64,000 nt of DNA from Candidatus Cryptobacteroides onthequi (GCA_018066125.1 JAGHSA010000051.1:31497-95496), one strand, 5' to 3'. Shown: positions 11,813-21,038, counted from the stretch's first letter. Translations and numbers: made by a program. Notes: a model not told the origin generated them from the sequence alone.

Positions 11813-11820
11813 CAAATTTA
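11813..11820 (-). promoter_or_regulatory. Predicted -7 box (TAAATTTG) for pfp
   Basis: The minus strand reads TAAATTTG, matching TAnnTTTG. The predicted start leaves a leader of about 60 bases before the pfp ATG. The upstream side is A/T-rich without a clear -33 box. It is back-to-back with the promoter at 11843-11850. Confidence 0.55.
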
Positions 11821-11842
11821 GCAAATTGTTTTGTAATTTTTT

Positions 11843-11850
11843 TATTTTTG
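11843..11850 (+). promoter_or_regulatory. Predicted -7 box (TATTTTTG) for the thioredoxin lipoprotein unit
   Basis: TATTTTTG matches TAnnTTTG and lies 33 bases before the ATG at 11884. It sits in a T-rich tract, so chance similarity is possible. Confidence 0.45.
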
Positions 11851-11883
11851 TAAGGCATGAACGAAACAAAACACAGATAAAAA

Positions 11884-12450
11884 ATGAGAAAGACATTGGC
11901 ATTCGCGCTTGCAGTCATGATCACAGTCTGCAGCTGCGCCCAGACCAGGAACGGAAAACGCTCCTCTAAGACTGAGGCATTCCCTCTCGACTCACTTGAA
12001 ATCAAGTACAATCCAAACCTTCAGAAGGGAACCGAGGCACCTGCATTCGAACTTCCGGACACACTCGGAAAGGTGTTCACTCTCAAGGATTTCAAAGGAA
12101 GCTATCTGGTAATCGATTTCTGGGCATCCTGGTGCGGAGACTGCCGCAGGGAGATTCCTGAGGTGAAGGCCCTCTATGACAGCTGGAAGGATGCCAGAAT
12201 CAACGGCTCACCGGTCAAGTTCCTCAGCATCTCGTTCGACCATGATGCGGATGCATGGAAGACGATCCTCCGCAATGAGAATTTCGCATGGCCTCAGGTC
12301 AGCAACCTCGTCAAGTACAGAGGCAACCCGCTCGCAGCAGCCTACGGCATACACTGGATCCCGTCTTTCGCCATCATTGCACCGGACGGCACCATCGCCG
12401 GTACAGCCATTACCTCAAAGCGCGTGGGCATCATCTTGAAAACGCTTTAA
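11884..12450 (+). CDS. TlpA/ResA-like thioredoxin-fold lipoprotein
   Basis: Product of 188 residues. A lipoprotein signal ends at Cys16 or Cys18 (ITVCSCAQ). The thioredoxin-like domain covers about 48-188 and has the redox motif WCGDC, with Cys84 and Cys87, and the cis-proline region WIPSFAI. AhpC/TSA-type features (GTEAPAFELPD) open the domain. It is expected to act in the periplasm as a thiol reductant or disulfide exchanger; the partner is unknown. It is followed 6 bases later by the tricorn-like protease, so the two are probably one operon. Confidence 0.88.
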   Translation: MRKTLAFALAVMITVCSCAQTRNGKRSSKTEAFPLDSLEIKYNPNLQKGTEAPAFELPDTLGKVFTLKDFKGSYLVIDFWASWCGDCRREIPEVKALYDSWKDARINGSPVKFLSISFDHDADAWKTILRNENFAWPQVSNLVKYRGNPLAAAYGIHWIPSFAIIAPDGTIAGTAITSKRVGIILKTL

Positions 12451-12456
12451 CAACTT

Positions 12457-15400
12457 ATGAATAAATCATTATTTATCACCGCATTGGCATTAGTCTCCGC
12501 TATCAGTGCTTCAGCAACTGAAACCAGAGATGAAGCCAGACTTCTCCGCTTCCCTGCGACCAATGGAAGCGAGATCGTCTTCTCATACGGAGGAGACCTC
12601 TACACGGCTCCGATCACCGGCGGAAACGCAAGACGCATCACTTCCCATGTGGGATATGAGATGTTCGCCAGATATTCGCCGGACGGCAAGAGCATAGCCT
12701 TCACCGGCGAGTACGACGGCAACCGCGAGGTGTATCTCATTCCGGCATCGGGCGGCAACCCGGTGCGCCTTACGTACACGGCTACCAATTCACGCGACGA
12801 CCTCGGCGACCGCATGGGTCCGAATAATATTGTCATGACCTGGACCCCGGACGGCAAGAGCGTTGTCTTCCGCAACCGCATCGGCGACGGATTTGACGGC
12901 TACCTATGGAGCGTCCCTGTGGACGGTGCCATGCCGTCGAAGCTCCCTCTCATGGAGGGCGGCTTCTGCTCTTATTCGCCGGATGGCAGGAAACTGGCCT
13001 ACAACCGCGTGATGAGAGAGTTCCGTACATGGAAATACTACCGCGGAGGCATGGCGGACGACATCTGGATCTATGACGGAAAGTCTGTCACGGACATCAC
13101 TGCTGGCTGCGACGCCCAGGACATTTTCCCAATGTGGGTGGGTGAAGAGGTGTATTTCGCATCCGACCGCGACATGACCATGAACATTTTCGTGTACAAC
13201 ACGAAGACAAAGGCAACTGCGAAGGTCACCGATTTCCACGACTATGACGTGAAGTTCCCGTCGACCGACGGCAAGACCATAGTGTTCGAGCAGGCCGGAT
13301 ACATCTGGAAGCTTGACCCTGCCACGAAGAAGTACGACAGGATCCCTGTGCGAATCGCATCCGATGACGTCTACGCCCGCCCTGAGCCGCGCACCGTCTC
13401 CACAATGGTATCGGACGCCAGCCTTTCTCCGGACGGCACCAGACTCGCTGTGACGGCGAGAGGAGAGGTGTTCAATGTGCCTTCGACAGAGGGCGTGACA
13501 CGCAATATCTCCCGCACCCCGGGTGCGAATGAGCGCGGCGCATGCTGGTCTCCTGACGGAAAGAGCATCGCATACATAAGTGACAGGACAGGGGAGACAG
13601 AAATCTGGCTCCAGGATGTCGGGGACGAGACCTCTGCACCGGTGCAGCTCACAAAGGACAATGACACCTATATCCGCAGCATCAAGTGGAGTCCTGACGG
13701 CAAGAAGATCCTTTACACCGACCGCAAGAACAGAGTCTGCGAGGTGGACCCGGCCACAAAGACGGTAAAGACCCTTCTCCAGAACCCTATGAGCGAATTC
13801 TTCGGAGTCAGCTACTCTGCAGATTCGAAGTGGCTCACTTACACCAGACCTGCTCAGAACGAGATGTCCGTGGTGTATGTCTATGATATTGCAAGCGGCA
13901 GGGAATATCCGGTGACCGAGAAGTGGTACAACTCTTCTTCTCCGGCATTCAGCGAGGATGGAAAGTATCTCATCTTCAATTCAGACCGTGACCTCAATCC
14001 TATCTACAGCCGCATCGAGTGGAACTATGCATACACCCAGATGGGCGGCATCTATATGGCAATGCTCGCCGCCGATACCGCATCTCCGATTCTGCCTTCT
14101 GACGGAGTCTGCAAGGCCGAGGCCAAGAAGGAAGAGTCCAAGGGTGCCGCAGAGGTGAAAGTGGACCCTGCGGGACTCACATCACGCATCATCAAGCTTC
14201 CGGTGAACGGCGGTGGAAGGAATTTCTACTGCGACGGCAAGAAGCTCTGGTACAGCGGCAACGGCGGCACCAAGGTGTTTGATTTCAGCACCAGAAAGAG
14301 TGAGGACTGCTGCAGCGGAACCATCAGCTACCGTTTCGGCGACAAGAAGGCCATCTGCCACAGCGGACGCAGCATCAGCGTGGTGGACTTCCCGGCAGCC
14401 AAGGCCAAGGCCGACAAGACAGTCGAGCTCGGCAACATGACAGCCACCGTGGACTACGCACAGGAGTGGCCTCAGATCTTTGACGAGGTCTGGAGGGCAT
14501 TCAGGGACGGTTTCTATCTGGAGAACATGCACGGCCGCGACTGGAATGCAGTCAAGGCAAAATACGAGGTGCTTCTCCCTTATGCCAAGACCAGACTCGA
14601 TCTCAACTACATCATAGGCGAGATGATTTCCGAGCTCGCGTGCGGCCATGCGTATGTGTCGCCTGGCGACTATCCGAAGCCAGAGCGCATCAGCATGGGC
14701 CTGCTCGGAGCGGAGATGTCGAAGGACAGGAAGAGCGGCTATTTCAGGATCGACCGCATCCTCGAGGGTGCACCGTATGACGAGAAGCTCCGTTCTCCTC
14801 TCACCGAGCCGGGAATAGGTGTCAAGGCAGGTGACTATATCACCGCAATCGACGGCGTATCGACCAAGGATGTTGCAAACATCTACAGTCTCCTTACCGG
14901 CAAGGCAGGAGTGCTCACAGAGCTTACCGTCAACAGCTCTGCAGCTCCGGGTGGAAAGAAGGTGGTTCTCAGGCCTATCGCCGATGAGTATCCGCTTTAT
15001 CATTACGAGTGGGTCATCGGCAATATCCGCAAGGTAGAGGAGCTTTCCGGCGGCAAGGTCGGTTACATCTACATCCCTGATATGGGCCGCGACGGCCTCA
15101 ATGAATTCGCTCGTTATTACTATCCTCAGCTTGACAAGGAGGCTCTCATCATCGACGACCGGGCAAATGGCGGCGGAAACATTTCCCCTATGGTCATCGA
15201 GCGTCTCCAGAGACATACTTACCGCATGACTATGAGGAGGACAGGCACTATGACCGGAACAATTCCTGAAGGTACGCACCACGGCCCGAAGGTGCTCCTT
15301 ATCAACAAGTATTCAGCTTCGGACGGAGATCTTTTTCCATGGAGTTTCAAGGCCAACAAGCTCGGCACAGTGATAGGTACCCGCACATGGGGCGGCATCA

Positions 15401-15681
15401 TCGGCATCAGCGGATCGCTTCCGTATATGGATGGCACCGATGTCAGGGTTCCGTTCTTTACCAATTATGATGCGGAGAGCGGCCAGTGGATTGTGGAGAA
15501 TCACGGTGTGGATCCTGATATCCTTCTGGAGAATGACCCTCTGAAGGAGGCTGCCGGCAAGGATGAGCAGCTTGAGATGGCCGTGAAGACTGCACTTGAG
15601 CAGATCAAGGACCGCAAGCCGCTTCCTGGCGTGCCTGCACCTCGCACTTTCAAGGATCTCGGTCTCCCGGAGACCTGGTAG
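12457..15681 (+). CDS. Tricorn-like S41-family protease with beta-propeller domains
   Basis: Large secreted protease of 1074 residues. A signal peptide ends near ASA-TET (about residue 21). The first half is a WD40-like/PD40 propeller region with many SPDGK repeats (SPDGKSIAF, TPDGKSVVF, SPDGRKLAY, SPDGKKILY). The tricorn C1 domain follows at about 670-760 with AELACGHAYVSP-like sequence; His731 matches the catalytic His of tricorn. A PDZ-like domain lies near 790-850. The S41 core has NKYSASDGDLFPW, where Ser955-Asp956 match the tricorn nucleophile pair. The signal peptide places it in the periplasm, unlike the cytosolic archaeal enzyme. It probably degrades peptides. A terminator follows at 15775-15806. 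Confidence 0.92.
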   Translation: MNKSLFITALALVSAISASATETRDEARLLRFPATNGSEIVFSYGGDLYTAPITGGNARRITSHVGYEMFARYSPDGKSIAFTGEYDGNREVYLIPASGGNPVRLTYTATNSRDDLGDRMGPNNIVMTWTPDGKSVVFRNRIGDGFDGYLWSVPVDGAMPSKLPLMEGGFCSYSPDGRKLAYNRVMREFRTWKYYRGGMADDIWIYDGKSVTDITAGCDAQDIFPMWVGEEVYFASDRDMTMNIFVYNTKTKATAKVTDFHDYDVKFPSTDGKTIVFEQAGYIWKLDPATKKYDRIPVRIASDDVYARPEPRTVSTMVSDASLSPDGTRLAVTARGEVFNVPSTEGVTRNISRTPGANERGACWSPDGKSIAYISDRTGETEIWLQDVGDETSAPVQLTKDNDTYIRSIKWSPDGKKILYTDRKNRVCEVDPATKTVKTLLQNPMSEFFGVSYSADSKWLTYTRPAQNEMSVVYVYDIASGREYPVTEKWYNSSSPAFSEDGKYLIFNSDRDLNPIYSRIEWNYAYTQMGGIYMAMLAADTASPILPSDGVCKAEAKKEESKGAAEVKVDPAGLTSRIIKLPVNGGGRNFYCDGKKLWYSGNGGTKVFDFSTRKSEDCCSGTISYRFGDKKAICHSGRSISVVDFPAAKAKADKTVELGNMTATVDYAQEWPQIFDEVWRAFRDGFYLENMHGRDWNAVKAKYEVLLPYAKTRLDLNYIIGEMISELACGHAYVSPGDYPKPERISMGLLGAEMSKDRKSGYFRIDRILEGAPYDEKLRSPLTEPGIGVKAGDYITAIDGVSTKDVANIYSLLTGKAGVLTELTVNSSAAPGGKKVVLRPIADEYPLYHYEWVIGNIRKVEELSGGKVGYIYIPDMGRDGLNEFARYYYPQLDKEALIIDDRANGGGNISPMVIERLQRHTYRMTMRRTGTMTGTIPEGTHHGPKVLLINKYSASDGDLFPWSFKANKLGTVIGTRTWGGIIGISGSLPYMDGTDVRVPFFTNYDAESGQWIVENHGVDPDILLENDPLKEAAGKDEQLEMAVKTALEQIKDRKPLPGVPAPRTFKDLGLPETW

Positions 15682-15774
15682 GTTCTCTGAAGATGGTTTT
15701 TCGGGAGGCCGGTTTCTGTGAGCGTTTTGTAAGGCATCATCGGCATCCACCATCGCGATTTCAAATCACAATGT

Positions 15775-15806
15775 AAGGCATCCACCGGCGCGGCGGATGC
15801 CTTTTT
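15775..15806 (+). terminator. Intrinsic terminator after the tricorn-like gene
   Basis: AAGGCATCC (15775-15783) pairs with GGATGCCTT (15795-15803), with an inner CCG/CGG pairing, and is followed by a T run. A weaker echo of the left arm (AAGGCATC) lies at 15731-15738. Confidence 0.85.
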
Positions 15807-16173
15807 CATGGGCCATGCAGCCCTCTATTTGCCGTACTGCAGGGCAAACTTGCCAAAATCCCTCGCGGCTGTTCTTTTCGTACTGTGAAGGTTCGCAGTT
15901 TCCGCTGGCGGATGTGCCGTGGCTGACGCAGCTGCGCTGGGCCGCCATAGCGACGGAGGCAAAGCTTCTGCGGCGGGCGTTGCGGAGCTCTTCTTCGCCC
16001 GCAAAGAGGCTTTCCCGCAGTCGCGACAGTGGCGGCAGAATCAGCCGAGAAACCAGGGGAAAACTCGGCTGTTTTGAGGTCGAACAGCGTTATATTCGCG
16101 AAAACAGACGCTGAAGGCAGTAGAGGAACAAGATACGCAAAGCCGGGGAGGAGCCAGACACGAAGAGCGGCTA
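15807..16173. other. Gene-free stretch carrying a structured repeat
   Basis: No credible gene is present. Reading frames here (for example a 138-codon minus-strand frame) have atypical composition and are explained by the GC-rich palindrome at 15941-16036. The stretch from 15941 to about 16170 is related to sequence at 21388-21580 and 21910-21953. Bases 15807-15940 show no structure I can name. Confidence 0.7.
15941..16036. repeat. Structured palindromic repeat, copy A
   Basis: About 96 bases that fold as a nested hairpin. Arms are GCCGCCA (15941-15947)/TGGCGGC (16030-16036), GCGAC (15950-15954)/GTCGC (16020-16024), AAGCTTC (15962-15968)/GAGGCTT (16006-16012) and GCGGGCG (15973-15979)/CGCCCGC (15996-16002), with a 16-base loop. 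Copy B at 21388-21484 has the same arms at the same spacing. Several sequence differences keep the pairing. It is followed by TCAGCCGAGAAA, also present after copy B. Confidence 0.85.
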
Positions 16174-16204
16174 TTTCATATCCCAAGATATTGGAGTAAA
16201 TTTG
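16174..16204 (+). promoter_or_regulatory. Predicted promoter for queA
   Basis: TTTC (16174-16177), then 19 bases, then TAAATTTG (16197-16204). The box ends 7 bases before the ATG, which leaves almost no leader. Confidence 0.6.
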
Positions 16205-16211
16205 CAGTGTT

Positions 16212-17420
16212 ATGATTGACATCAGAATCGAAGATTACAACTACCCGCTTCCTGACGAGAGGATAGCCAAGTATCCACTCGCCGAAAGAGACTCATCAAA
16301 ACTGCTGAGATACCGCGACGGGGAAGTTGACGAGCATACTTTCAAAGACCTCCCGGGTCTTCTCCCATCAGGTGCGCTGATGGTGTTCAACGACACCAAG
16401 GTAGTGCCTGCAAGACTCTTTTTCAAAAGGGATACAGGCGCACACATCGAGATATTCTGCCTTGAGCCCATAGATCCGCCGGAATACAACACCATATTCG
16501 CCACAACATCCACATGCCGCTGGAAATGCGTCATCGGCAATGCCAAGCGCTGGAAAAGCGACATACTCTCACTGATCAACCCTGACAATGATGATGCTGT
16601 CGCCGCAATGGACCTGAAGGCCGAGCTCATCGAAAGGGACGGCCAGACCGGCACCGTACAGTTCTCATGGAAGGACGGATCCGTATTCTCCAATGTGCTC
16701 GACCGCTGCGGCAGGATTCCCATTCCGCCGTATCTCAACCGCGAGACAGAAGCCATCGACCTTGAAAGGTACCAGACCACATATGCGCACATCCGCGGCT
16801 CTGTGGCAGCGCCGACCGCAGGTCTCCATTTCACGGAGCAGGTGCTCGATGAGATACGCGCCAGGGGCATAGACACACGCAATGTATGCCTCCATGTCGG
16901 AGCTGGAACCTTCCTGCCGGTGAAGAGTTCCAATGTGGCCGACCATCCCATGCACAGGGAGCCGTTTTCGGTGAAAAGGTCGCTCCTGAAGGAACTTGCC
17001 GCAAAGGGGGAGCGTCCCCTCATTGCAGTCGGCACTACATCGGTCCGCACCCTCGAATCGCTGTATTATCTGGGAGTGAGCATCATCGAGCATGGTGAGC
17101 CGCGGGACGTGGCGCAATGGGCGCCTTATGAGAGAGAGTATTCCCATACCACTGAAGAATCGCTCAGGGCCATCGTGGACTATATGGACAGGAACGGTCT
17201 GGAAGAGATCAAGGCAGGTACAAGGATCATCATCGTGCCGGGATTCAGGTTCAGGCTCGTGGACATGCTGGTGACCAACTTCCACCAGCCGGAAAGTACC
17301 CTCATACTTCTGATCTCGGCATTCGTGGCTGGTGACTGGAAGACCATCTACAACTACGCCCTAGGACACGGATTCCGTTTCCTGAGCTACGGAGACAGCT
17401 CACTGTTGTACAGGCGATAG
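16212..17420 (+). CDS. queA: tRNA preQ1(34) S-adenosylmethionine ribosyltransferase-isomerase
   Basis: Transfers and isomerises the ribosyl part of S-adenosylmethionine onto preQ1-modified tRNA, giving epoxyqueuosine. The product has 402 residues. Family blocks are DDERIAKYPLAERDSSKLL-like sequence at the start (here PDERIAKYP), LMVFNDTKVVPARL, SVAAPTAGLHFT (about 197-208), HVGAGTFLPVK, GTTSVRTLES and NFHQPESTLILLISAF. All conserved blocks seem intact. The Bacteroidetes form is a little longer than the 356-residue E. coli enzyme, with extra residues before the IPIPPYL block. It is transcribed from the promoter at 16174-16204, directly downstream of the repeat element. Confidence 0.96.
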   Translation: MIDIRIEDYNYPLPDERIAKYPLAERDSSKLLRYRDGEVDEHTFKDLPGLLPSGALMVFNDTKVVPARLFFKRDTGAHIEIFCLEPIDPPEYNTIFATTSTCRWKCVIGNAKRWKSDILSLINPDNDDAVAAMDLKAELIERDGQTGTVQFSWKDGSVFSNVLDRCGRIPIPPYLNRETEAIDLERYQTTYAHIRGSVAAPTAGLHFTEQVLDEIRARGIDTRNVCLHVGAGTFLPVKSSNVADHPMHREPFSVKRSLLKELAAKGERPLIAVGTTSVRTLESLYYLGVSIIEHGEPRDVAQWAPYEREYSHTTEESLRAIVDYMDRNGLEEIKAGTRIIIVPGFRFRLVDMLVTNFHQPESTLILLISAFVAGDWKTIYNYALGHGFRFLSYGDSSLLYRR

Positions 17421-17436
17421 ATTTTTATTACTTTTG
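17406..17436 (+). promoter_or_regulatory. Predicted promoter for the acyltransferase operon
   Basis: TTG (17406-17408), then 20 bases, then TACTTTTG (17429-17436). It overlaps the end of queA and gives a leader of about 18 bases before the GTG start at 17459. Confidence 0.6.
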
Positions 17437-17458
17437 TCTGATTAACAATACAGAAAAA

Positions 17459-18619
17459 GTGGACACTAAAGAATTTGACGGGATCGCTCCTTACACTGAT
17501 GAGGAGGCCCTTGAAGCGATAGCCAAGCTTTCGAGTAACAGATATATCGGCTTGATTTCCAAGTATATCTTCCCAGACAAGCCATACACATATCTCAGGG
17601 ATACACTGAGGTCGGTCAGAAGCGTTGACGAGTTCCAGCAGATCGTGATGGGACAGGCTGTCAACTGGGTGATAGACAATTCTACTGAAGGATTCACATA
17701 CGAAGGAGTCGAGAATGTAAAGGATTTCGGAGACAAGAAATTCCTGGTCATGTCAAACCACCGAGACATCGTGCTTGACCCGGCCCTGACCCAGTATGTG
17801 TTCCTTGAGAACAATATCCCGATGACCGAGATCGCCGTAGGAGACAACCTTCTTTCCAGCAAGGTCGTAGAATATATCCTCCGAAGCAACAGGATGATCA
17901 AGGTGATCCGCGGCATATCCGCCCGAGAGCTTTACCTGTCTTCACAGATACTTTCCAAGTACATACGTCAGACCATCACCTCCGGCAAGAGTTCCGTATG
18001 GATCGCCCAGAGACAGGGCCGTACCAAGAACGGCGTGGACATCACCGAGCAGGGCCTGCTCAAGATGTTCGACATGAGCGGAGAGAAGGGTTTCAAGGAG
18101 AACTTCATGGAGCTCAACATCGTTCCGTTCAGCATCTCATACGAGTATGAGCCGTGCGATGTCAGAAAGGCCAGGGAGATCCTCATTTCCAGGACTGAGA
18201 AGTACGTGAAGAAAAAAAATGAGGACATGCACAGCATCATCATGGGCATACGCCAGAAGAAGGGCCATGTGCATCTCTGCATAGGAAAGCCTCTCACTGA
18301 GGCCGAGATAGAGGCAGCTTCACTCTGCGACAAGAATGACCGTTACTCCGGCATCAGACATGCCGTGGACCGCAGGGTGATCGAAGGATACAAACTCTGG
18401 AAAACAAACTACATCTGCTATGACATGGTGAACGGCACCGACAAGTATGCCGACAAGTACACCAGTGACGATGTGGAGAAGTTCAAGGCTTACATGGAGC
18501 ACAGACTCAACAAGGTCGAGCGCTCACTGAACAGGGAAGAGCTCAAGGATATTTTCCTTCACATCTATGCAAACCCTGTGATAAGCAAGGAAAATTTCGA
18601 GCAGGGCATCTGGAAATAA
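17459..18619 (+). CDS. PlsC-like 1-acyl-glycerol-3-phosphate acyltransferase family protein
   Basis: Product of 386 residues with a GTG start; no ATG lies near it in frame, and the promoter at 17406-17436 fits this start. The acyltransferase motif HX4D is visible as NHRDIVLD (about 99-106), and the second block SSVWIAQRQGRTKNG is the equivalent of the EGxR region. FSISYEYEPCD is the later conserved block. There is no signal peptide. The protein is longer than a typical PlsC because of N- and C-terminal extensions, a form I associate with Bacteroidetes. A role in phospholipid or other acyl transfer at the inner membrane is inferred. It is followed 9 bases later by apbE. Confidence 0.85.
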   Translation: MDTKEFDGIAPYTDEEALEAIAKLSSNRYIGLISKYIFPDKPYTYLRDTLRSVRSVDEFQQIVMGQAVNWVIDNSTEGFTYEGVENVKDFGDKKFLVMSNHRDIVLDPALTQYVFLENNIPMTEIAVGDNLLSSKVVEYILRSNRMIKVIRGISARELYLSSQILSKYIRQTITSGKSSVWIAQRQGRTKNGVDITEQGLLKMFDMSGEKGFKENFMELNIVPFSISYEYEPCDVRKAREILISRTEKYVKKKNEDMHSIIMGIRQKKGHVHLCIGKPLTEAEIEAASLCDKNDRYSGIRHAVDRRVIEGYKLWKTNYICYDMVNGTDKYADKYTSDDVEKFKAYMEHRLNKVERSLNREELKDIFLHIYANPVISKENFEQGIWK

Positions 18620-18628
18620 TCCATCCAC

Positions 18629-19441
18629 GTGCAGATGCAGACGGAGACTGAGTATATCAGGGAGCAGAGGCTGTTCCATGGCATGGTTCCGAGAGTCATG
18701 GGAACCAAGCTGGAGCTCATGACTGTAGGCACTGAAGAGGATGTGGCCAGGAATACCTGGAATGAGATATGCGCTGACGCCGAGAGGCTGGATTCCATGC
18801 TGAACCGTTTCTCTCCCGAAAGCGAGATCTCTAAGATAAATGCCATGCACGGCTGCGACAGGCTGAAGATCAGCAGTGAACTGCTGGATATCCTGAGGCT
18901 GTCCATTGACTACTGGTACAGGACAGAGGGGCTGTTTGACATAACCAGAGGCAGGATGACGGAACTGAGCCTGACGGACGAGGGATTGCTGACGATCTCA
19001 TCTCCGGAGCTCACTCTTGATTTCGGGGGAATCGCGAAAGGCTACCTTCAGGCACGCACGGAAGCGAAGCTCCGCCGTTCCGGCGCGGAATGCGCGTTTG
19101 TGGATTTCGGCAACAGCGCCATTCTGGCCATAGGACATCACCCGTTCGGGGATTCATGGAGGGTAAGCCTCCCGAACCCGTACAACGGTGCCATTCTGGA
19201 CGAGTTCCAGATACGCGACAGGGCATTGTCGACTTCAGGCAACACGCCGGGATATACCGGGCATATCGTCCATCCTCTTACGGGAAAGGCGAATGTCGAA
19301 AGAAAGATAGTGTCTGTGACTGACAGAAGCGCACTCGATGCAGAGGTGCTCTCCACAGCACTCATGATAGCGGACGAGGGGCAGAGGCTCAGGATCGGTA
19401 GGTCCTTCCCGGCTGCCCAGATAAAAACATATCATTTATGA
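18629..19441 (+). CDS. ApbE-like FAD:protein FMN transferase
   Basis: ApbE proteins attach FMN covalently to Ser/Thr of target flavoproteins. The product has 270 residues from a GTG; an ATG at 18635 is an equally good start. Family blocks are RVMGTKLEL near the start, DSMLNRFSPESEISKIN, DFGGIAKGYLQ (about 131-141), STSGNTPGYTGHIVHPLTG and ALDAEVLSTALMI with the Mg-binding Asp. No signal peptide or lipobox is present, although many ApbE proteins are periplasmic lipoproteins, so this one may act in the cytosol. Its stop overlaps the start of the Gfo/Idh/MocA gene by 4 bases. No Rnf or Nqr target genes are in the window. Confidence 0.85.
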   Translation: MQMQTETEYIREQRLFHGMVPRVMGTKLELMTVGTEEDVARNTWNEICADAERLDSMLNRFSPESEISKINAMHGCDRLKISSELLDILRLSIDYWYRTEGLFDITRGRMTELSLTDEGLLTISSPELTLDFGGIAKGYLQARTEAKLRRSGAECAFVDFGNSAILAIGHHPFGDSWRVSLPNPYNGAILDEFQIRDRALSTSGNTPGYTGHIVHPLTGKANVERKIVSVTDRSALDAEVLSTALMIADEGQRLRIGRSFPAAQIKTYHL

Positions 19442-20763
19442 AAGAAGAGACACAAGGCGTAGATCTTGGTCTGAGAAAGTTCATCAAGGAACTTGGATTC
19501 ATCACGGGCGGCACTTCACTGCTTGCAACCGCACCGTGGCTGTCTTCCTGCACTCCTGAGAAGCTCGAGGAAATCAAGAGCGAGAAGAAGGCCAGAGTGG
19601 CTGTCATCGGCACAGGTTCCCGCGGACAGTATCATATCCACAACCTGAAAAACATCCCCCATGCGGAGCTTGTGGCTCTGTGTGATATCTATCAGCCCAA
19701 TCTCGAGACGGCTCTGGCTCTCTGCCCGGGAGCCAAGACTTATACCGACTACAGGAGACTTCTGGAGGACAAGGATATCGACGGTGTGATCATCACCACA
19801 CCTCTTCATCTCCATGCTCCCATCACTCTTGACGCCCTTTCTGCAGGAAAGCATGTGTTCTGCGAGAAGGCCATGGCCCGTACGATAGAGGAGTGCAGGG
19901 CCGTGTATGATGCATACACCAAGACCGACAAGGTGCTTTATTTCTGCATGCAGAGGATGTATGATGAGAAGTACATCAAGGCCATGCAGCTCATCGGTGC
20001 CGGACTCATCGGCGACATTGTGGGCATGAGGTGCCATTGGTTCAGAAACGCAGACTGGCGTCGTCCTGTCCCTTCTCCTGAACTGGAGCGCCACATCAAC
20101 TGGAGACTCTACAAGGAATACTCCGGCGGCCTCATGACCGAGCTCGGCACACATCAGATCGAAGTCTGCAACTGGGCGACACATATGATCCCTACCACGA
20201 TATGCGGTCAGGGAGGTATCGTGCACTGGAAGGACGGACGTGAGGTCTATGACAGCGTCAATGTCTCTTACAGATACTCCGACGGCCGTATCATCACATA
20301 CGAATCTCTGATTTCCAACAAGTTCAACGGCATGGAGGAGCAGATTCTCGGAAGCAAGGGTACCATCGACCTGGCGAAGGGCGTGTATTACCTCGAAGAG
20401 GACAATATGATATCCGGTATGCGTCAGCTTCTCGATCAGGTCAAAACCGGTGTCTTTGCGGCCATTCCGACCGCAGGACCGAGCTGGAAGCCTGAGCTCA
20501 AGTCTGCATATGTCCCTCATCCTGTGGTTGAAGGCGGATTCAGTGTGGTCGGTGGAGAGAGCATGATCGGCGCAGCTCAGGACGGTTCAGATGCAATCCT
20601 TTCGGCATTCTGCCAGTCATGTATCACCGGTGAGAAGGCCAAGGATGTCGTGGAGGAGGCATATTATTCAACTGTCCTCTGTCTGCTCGGCAACACCGCA
20701 ATGGAAGAGAACAGGGTCATCACTTTCCCTGAAGAGTACAAGATCCCTTATATGAAGTTCTGA
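19438..20763 (+). CDS. Gfo/Idh/MocA-family oxidoreductase with hydrophobic leader
   Basis: NAD(P)-dependent sugar or cyclitol oxidoreductase family, 441 residues. The N-terminus has a hydrophobic segment ending in a possible lipobox (PWLSSCTPE, Cys near residue 38), without a twin-Arg motif. The Rossmann fold follows: VAVIGTGSRGQYH at about 54-66. The usual EKP motif reads EKA (FCEKAMARTIEEC), so the proline is replaced. Later blocks are SGGLMTELGTHQIEVCNW and VNVSYRYSDGR. The substrate cannot be read from sequence. It is coupled to apbE upstream and followed one base later by a small membrane protein, so the three probably form one unit. Confidence 0.88.
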   Translation: MKEETQGVDLGLRKFIKELGFITGGTSLLATAPWLSSCTPEKLEEIKSEKKARVAVIGTGSRGQYHIHNLKNIPHAELVALCDIYQPNLETALALCPGAKTYTDYRRLLEDKDIDGVIITTPLHLHAPITLDALSAGKHVFCEKAMARTIEECRAVYDAYTKTDKVLYFCMQRMYDEKYIKAMQLIGAGLIGDIVGMRCHWFRNADWRRPVPSPELERHINWRLYKEYSGGLMTELGTHQIEVCNWATHMIPTTICGQGGIVHWKDGREVYDSVNVSYRYSDGRIITYESLISNKFNGMEEQILGSKGTIDLAKGVYYLEEDNMISGMRQLLDQVKTGVFAAIPTAGPSWKPELKSAYVPHPVVEGGFSVVGGESMIGAAQDGSDAILSAFCQSCITGEKAKDVVEEAYYSTVLCLLGNTAMEENRVITFPEEYKIPYMKF

Positions 20764-20764
20764 G

Positions 20765-21010
20765 ATGAAAGATATAGTGATTACCGGAAAGAAGCTCAGG
20801 AATGAGCTCTTCATCATCCTCGGATGTTTTGTGGCAGCGTGCCTTGTCAATGTCTATGCCATTATCCACTATTCAAGACCTGTCTCTGAGCTCTTTACTC
20901 AGATAGGTTTTGTCGCGGTGACGGCTGTTCTGATCTTTGCCGTCCTGACGGTCGTCCGAGTTGTCGTCTGGCTTGTGCTGGCGGTTGTCCGCAGGTGTCT
21001 CGGCAGATAA
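20765..21010 (+). CDS. Small two-helix membrane protein, unknown function
   Basis: Product of 81 residues with two clear hydrophobic segments at about 17-35 and 45-75 and a basic C-terminus (RRCLGR). It starts one base after the oxidoreductase stop and ends just before a strong terminator, so it is the last gene of the apbE unit. I do not recognise a family. An accessory or anchoring role for the oxidoreductase is possible but unproven. Confidence 0.7.
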   Translation: MKDIVITGKKLRNELFIILGCFVAACLVNVYAIIHYSRPVSELFTQIGFVAVTAVLIFAVLTVVRVVVWLVLAVVRRCLGR

Positions 21011-21038
21011 TAAGCGTATTCAGACATACATGATAATC

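Noticed and set aside
14182-15282. 366-codon minus-strand frame opposite the tricorn-like protease
   Set aside because: It lies entirely inside a gene whose catalytic residues are readable on the plus strand; no motif is present on the minus strand.
15806-16222. 138-codon minus-strand frame over the structured repeat, sharing PLCGRR-APQRPPQ-like residues with a frame at 21258-21461
   Set aside because: The shared peptide is explained by the palindromic DNA repeat. Base changes keep stem pairing rather than codons, and both frames end in unrelated sequence.
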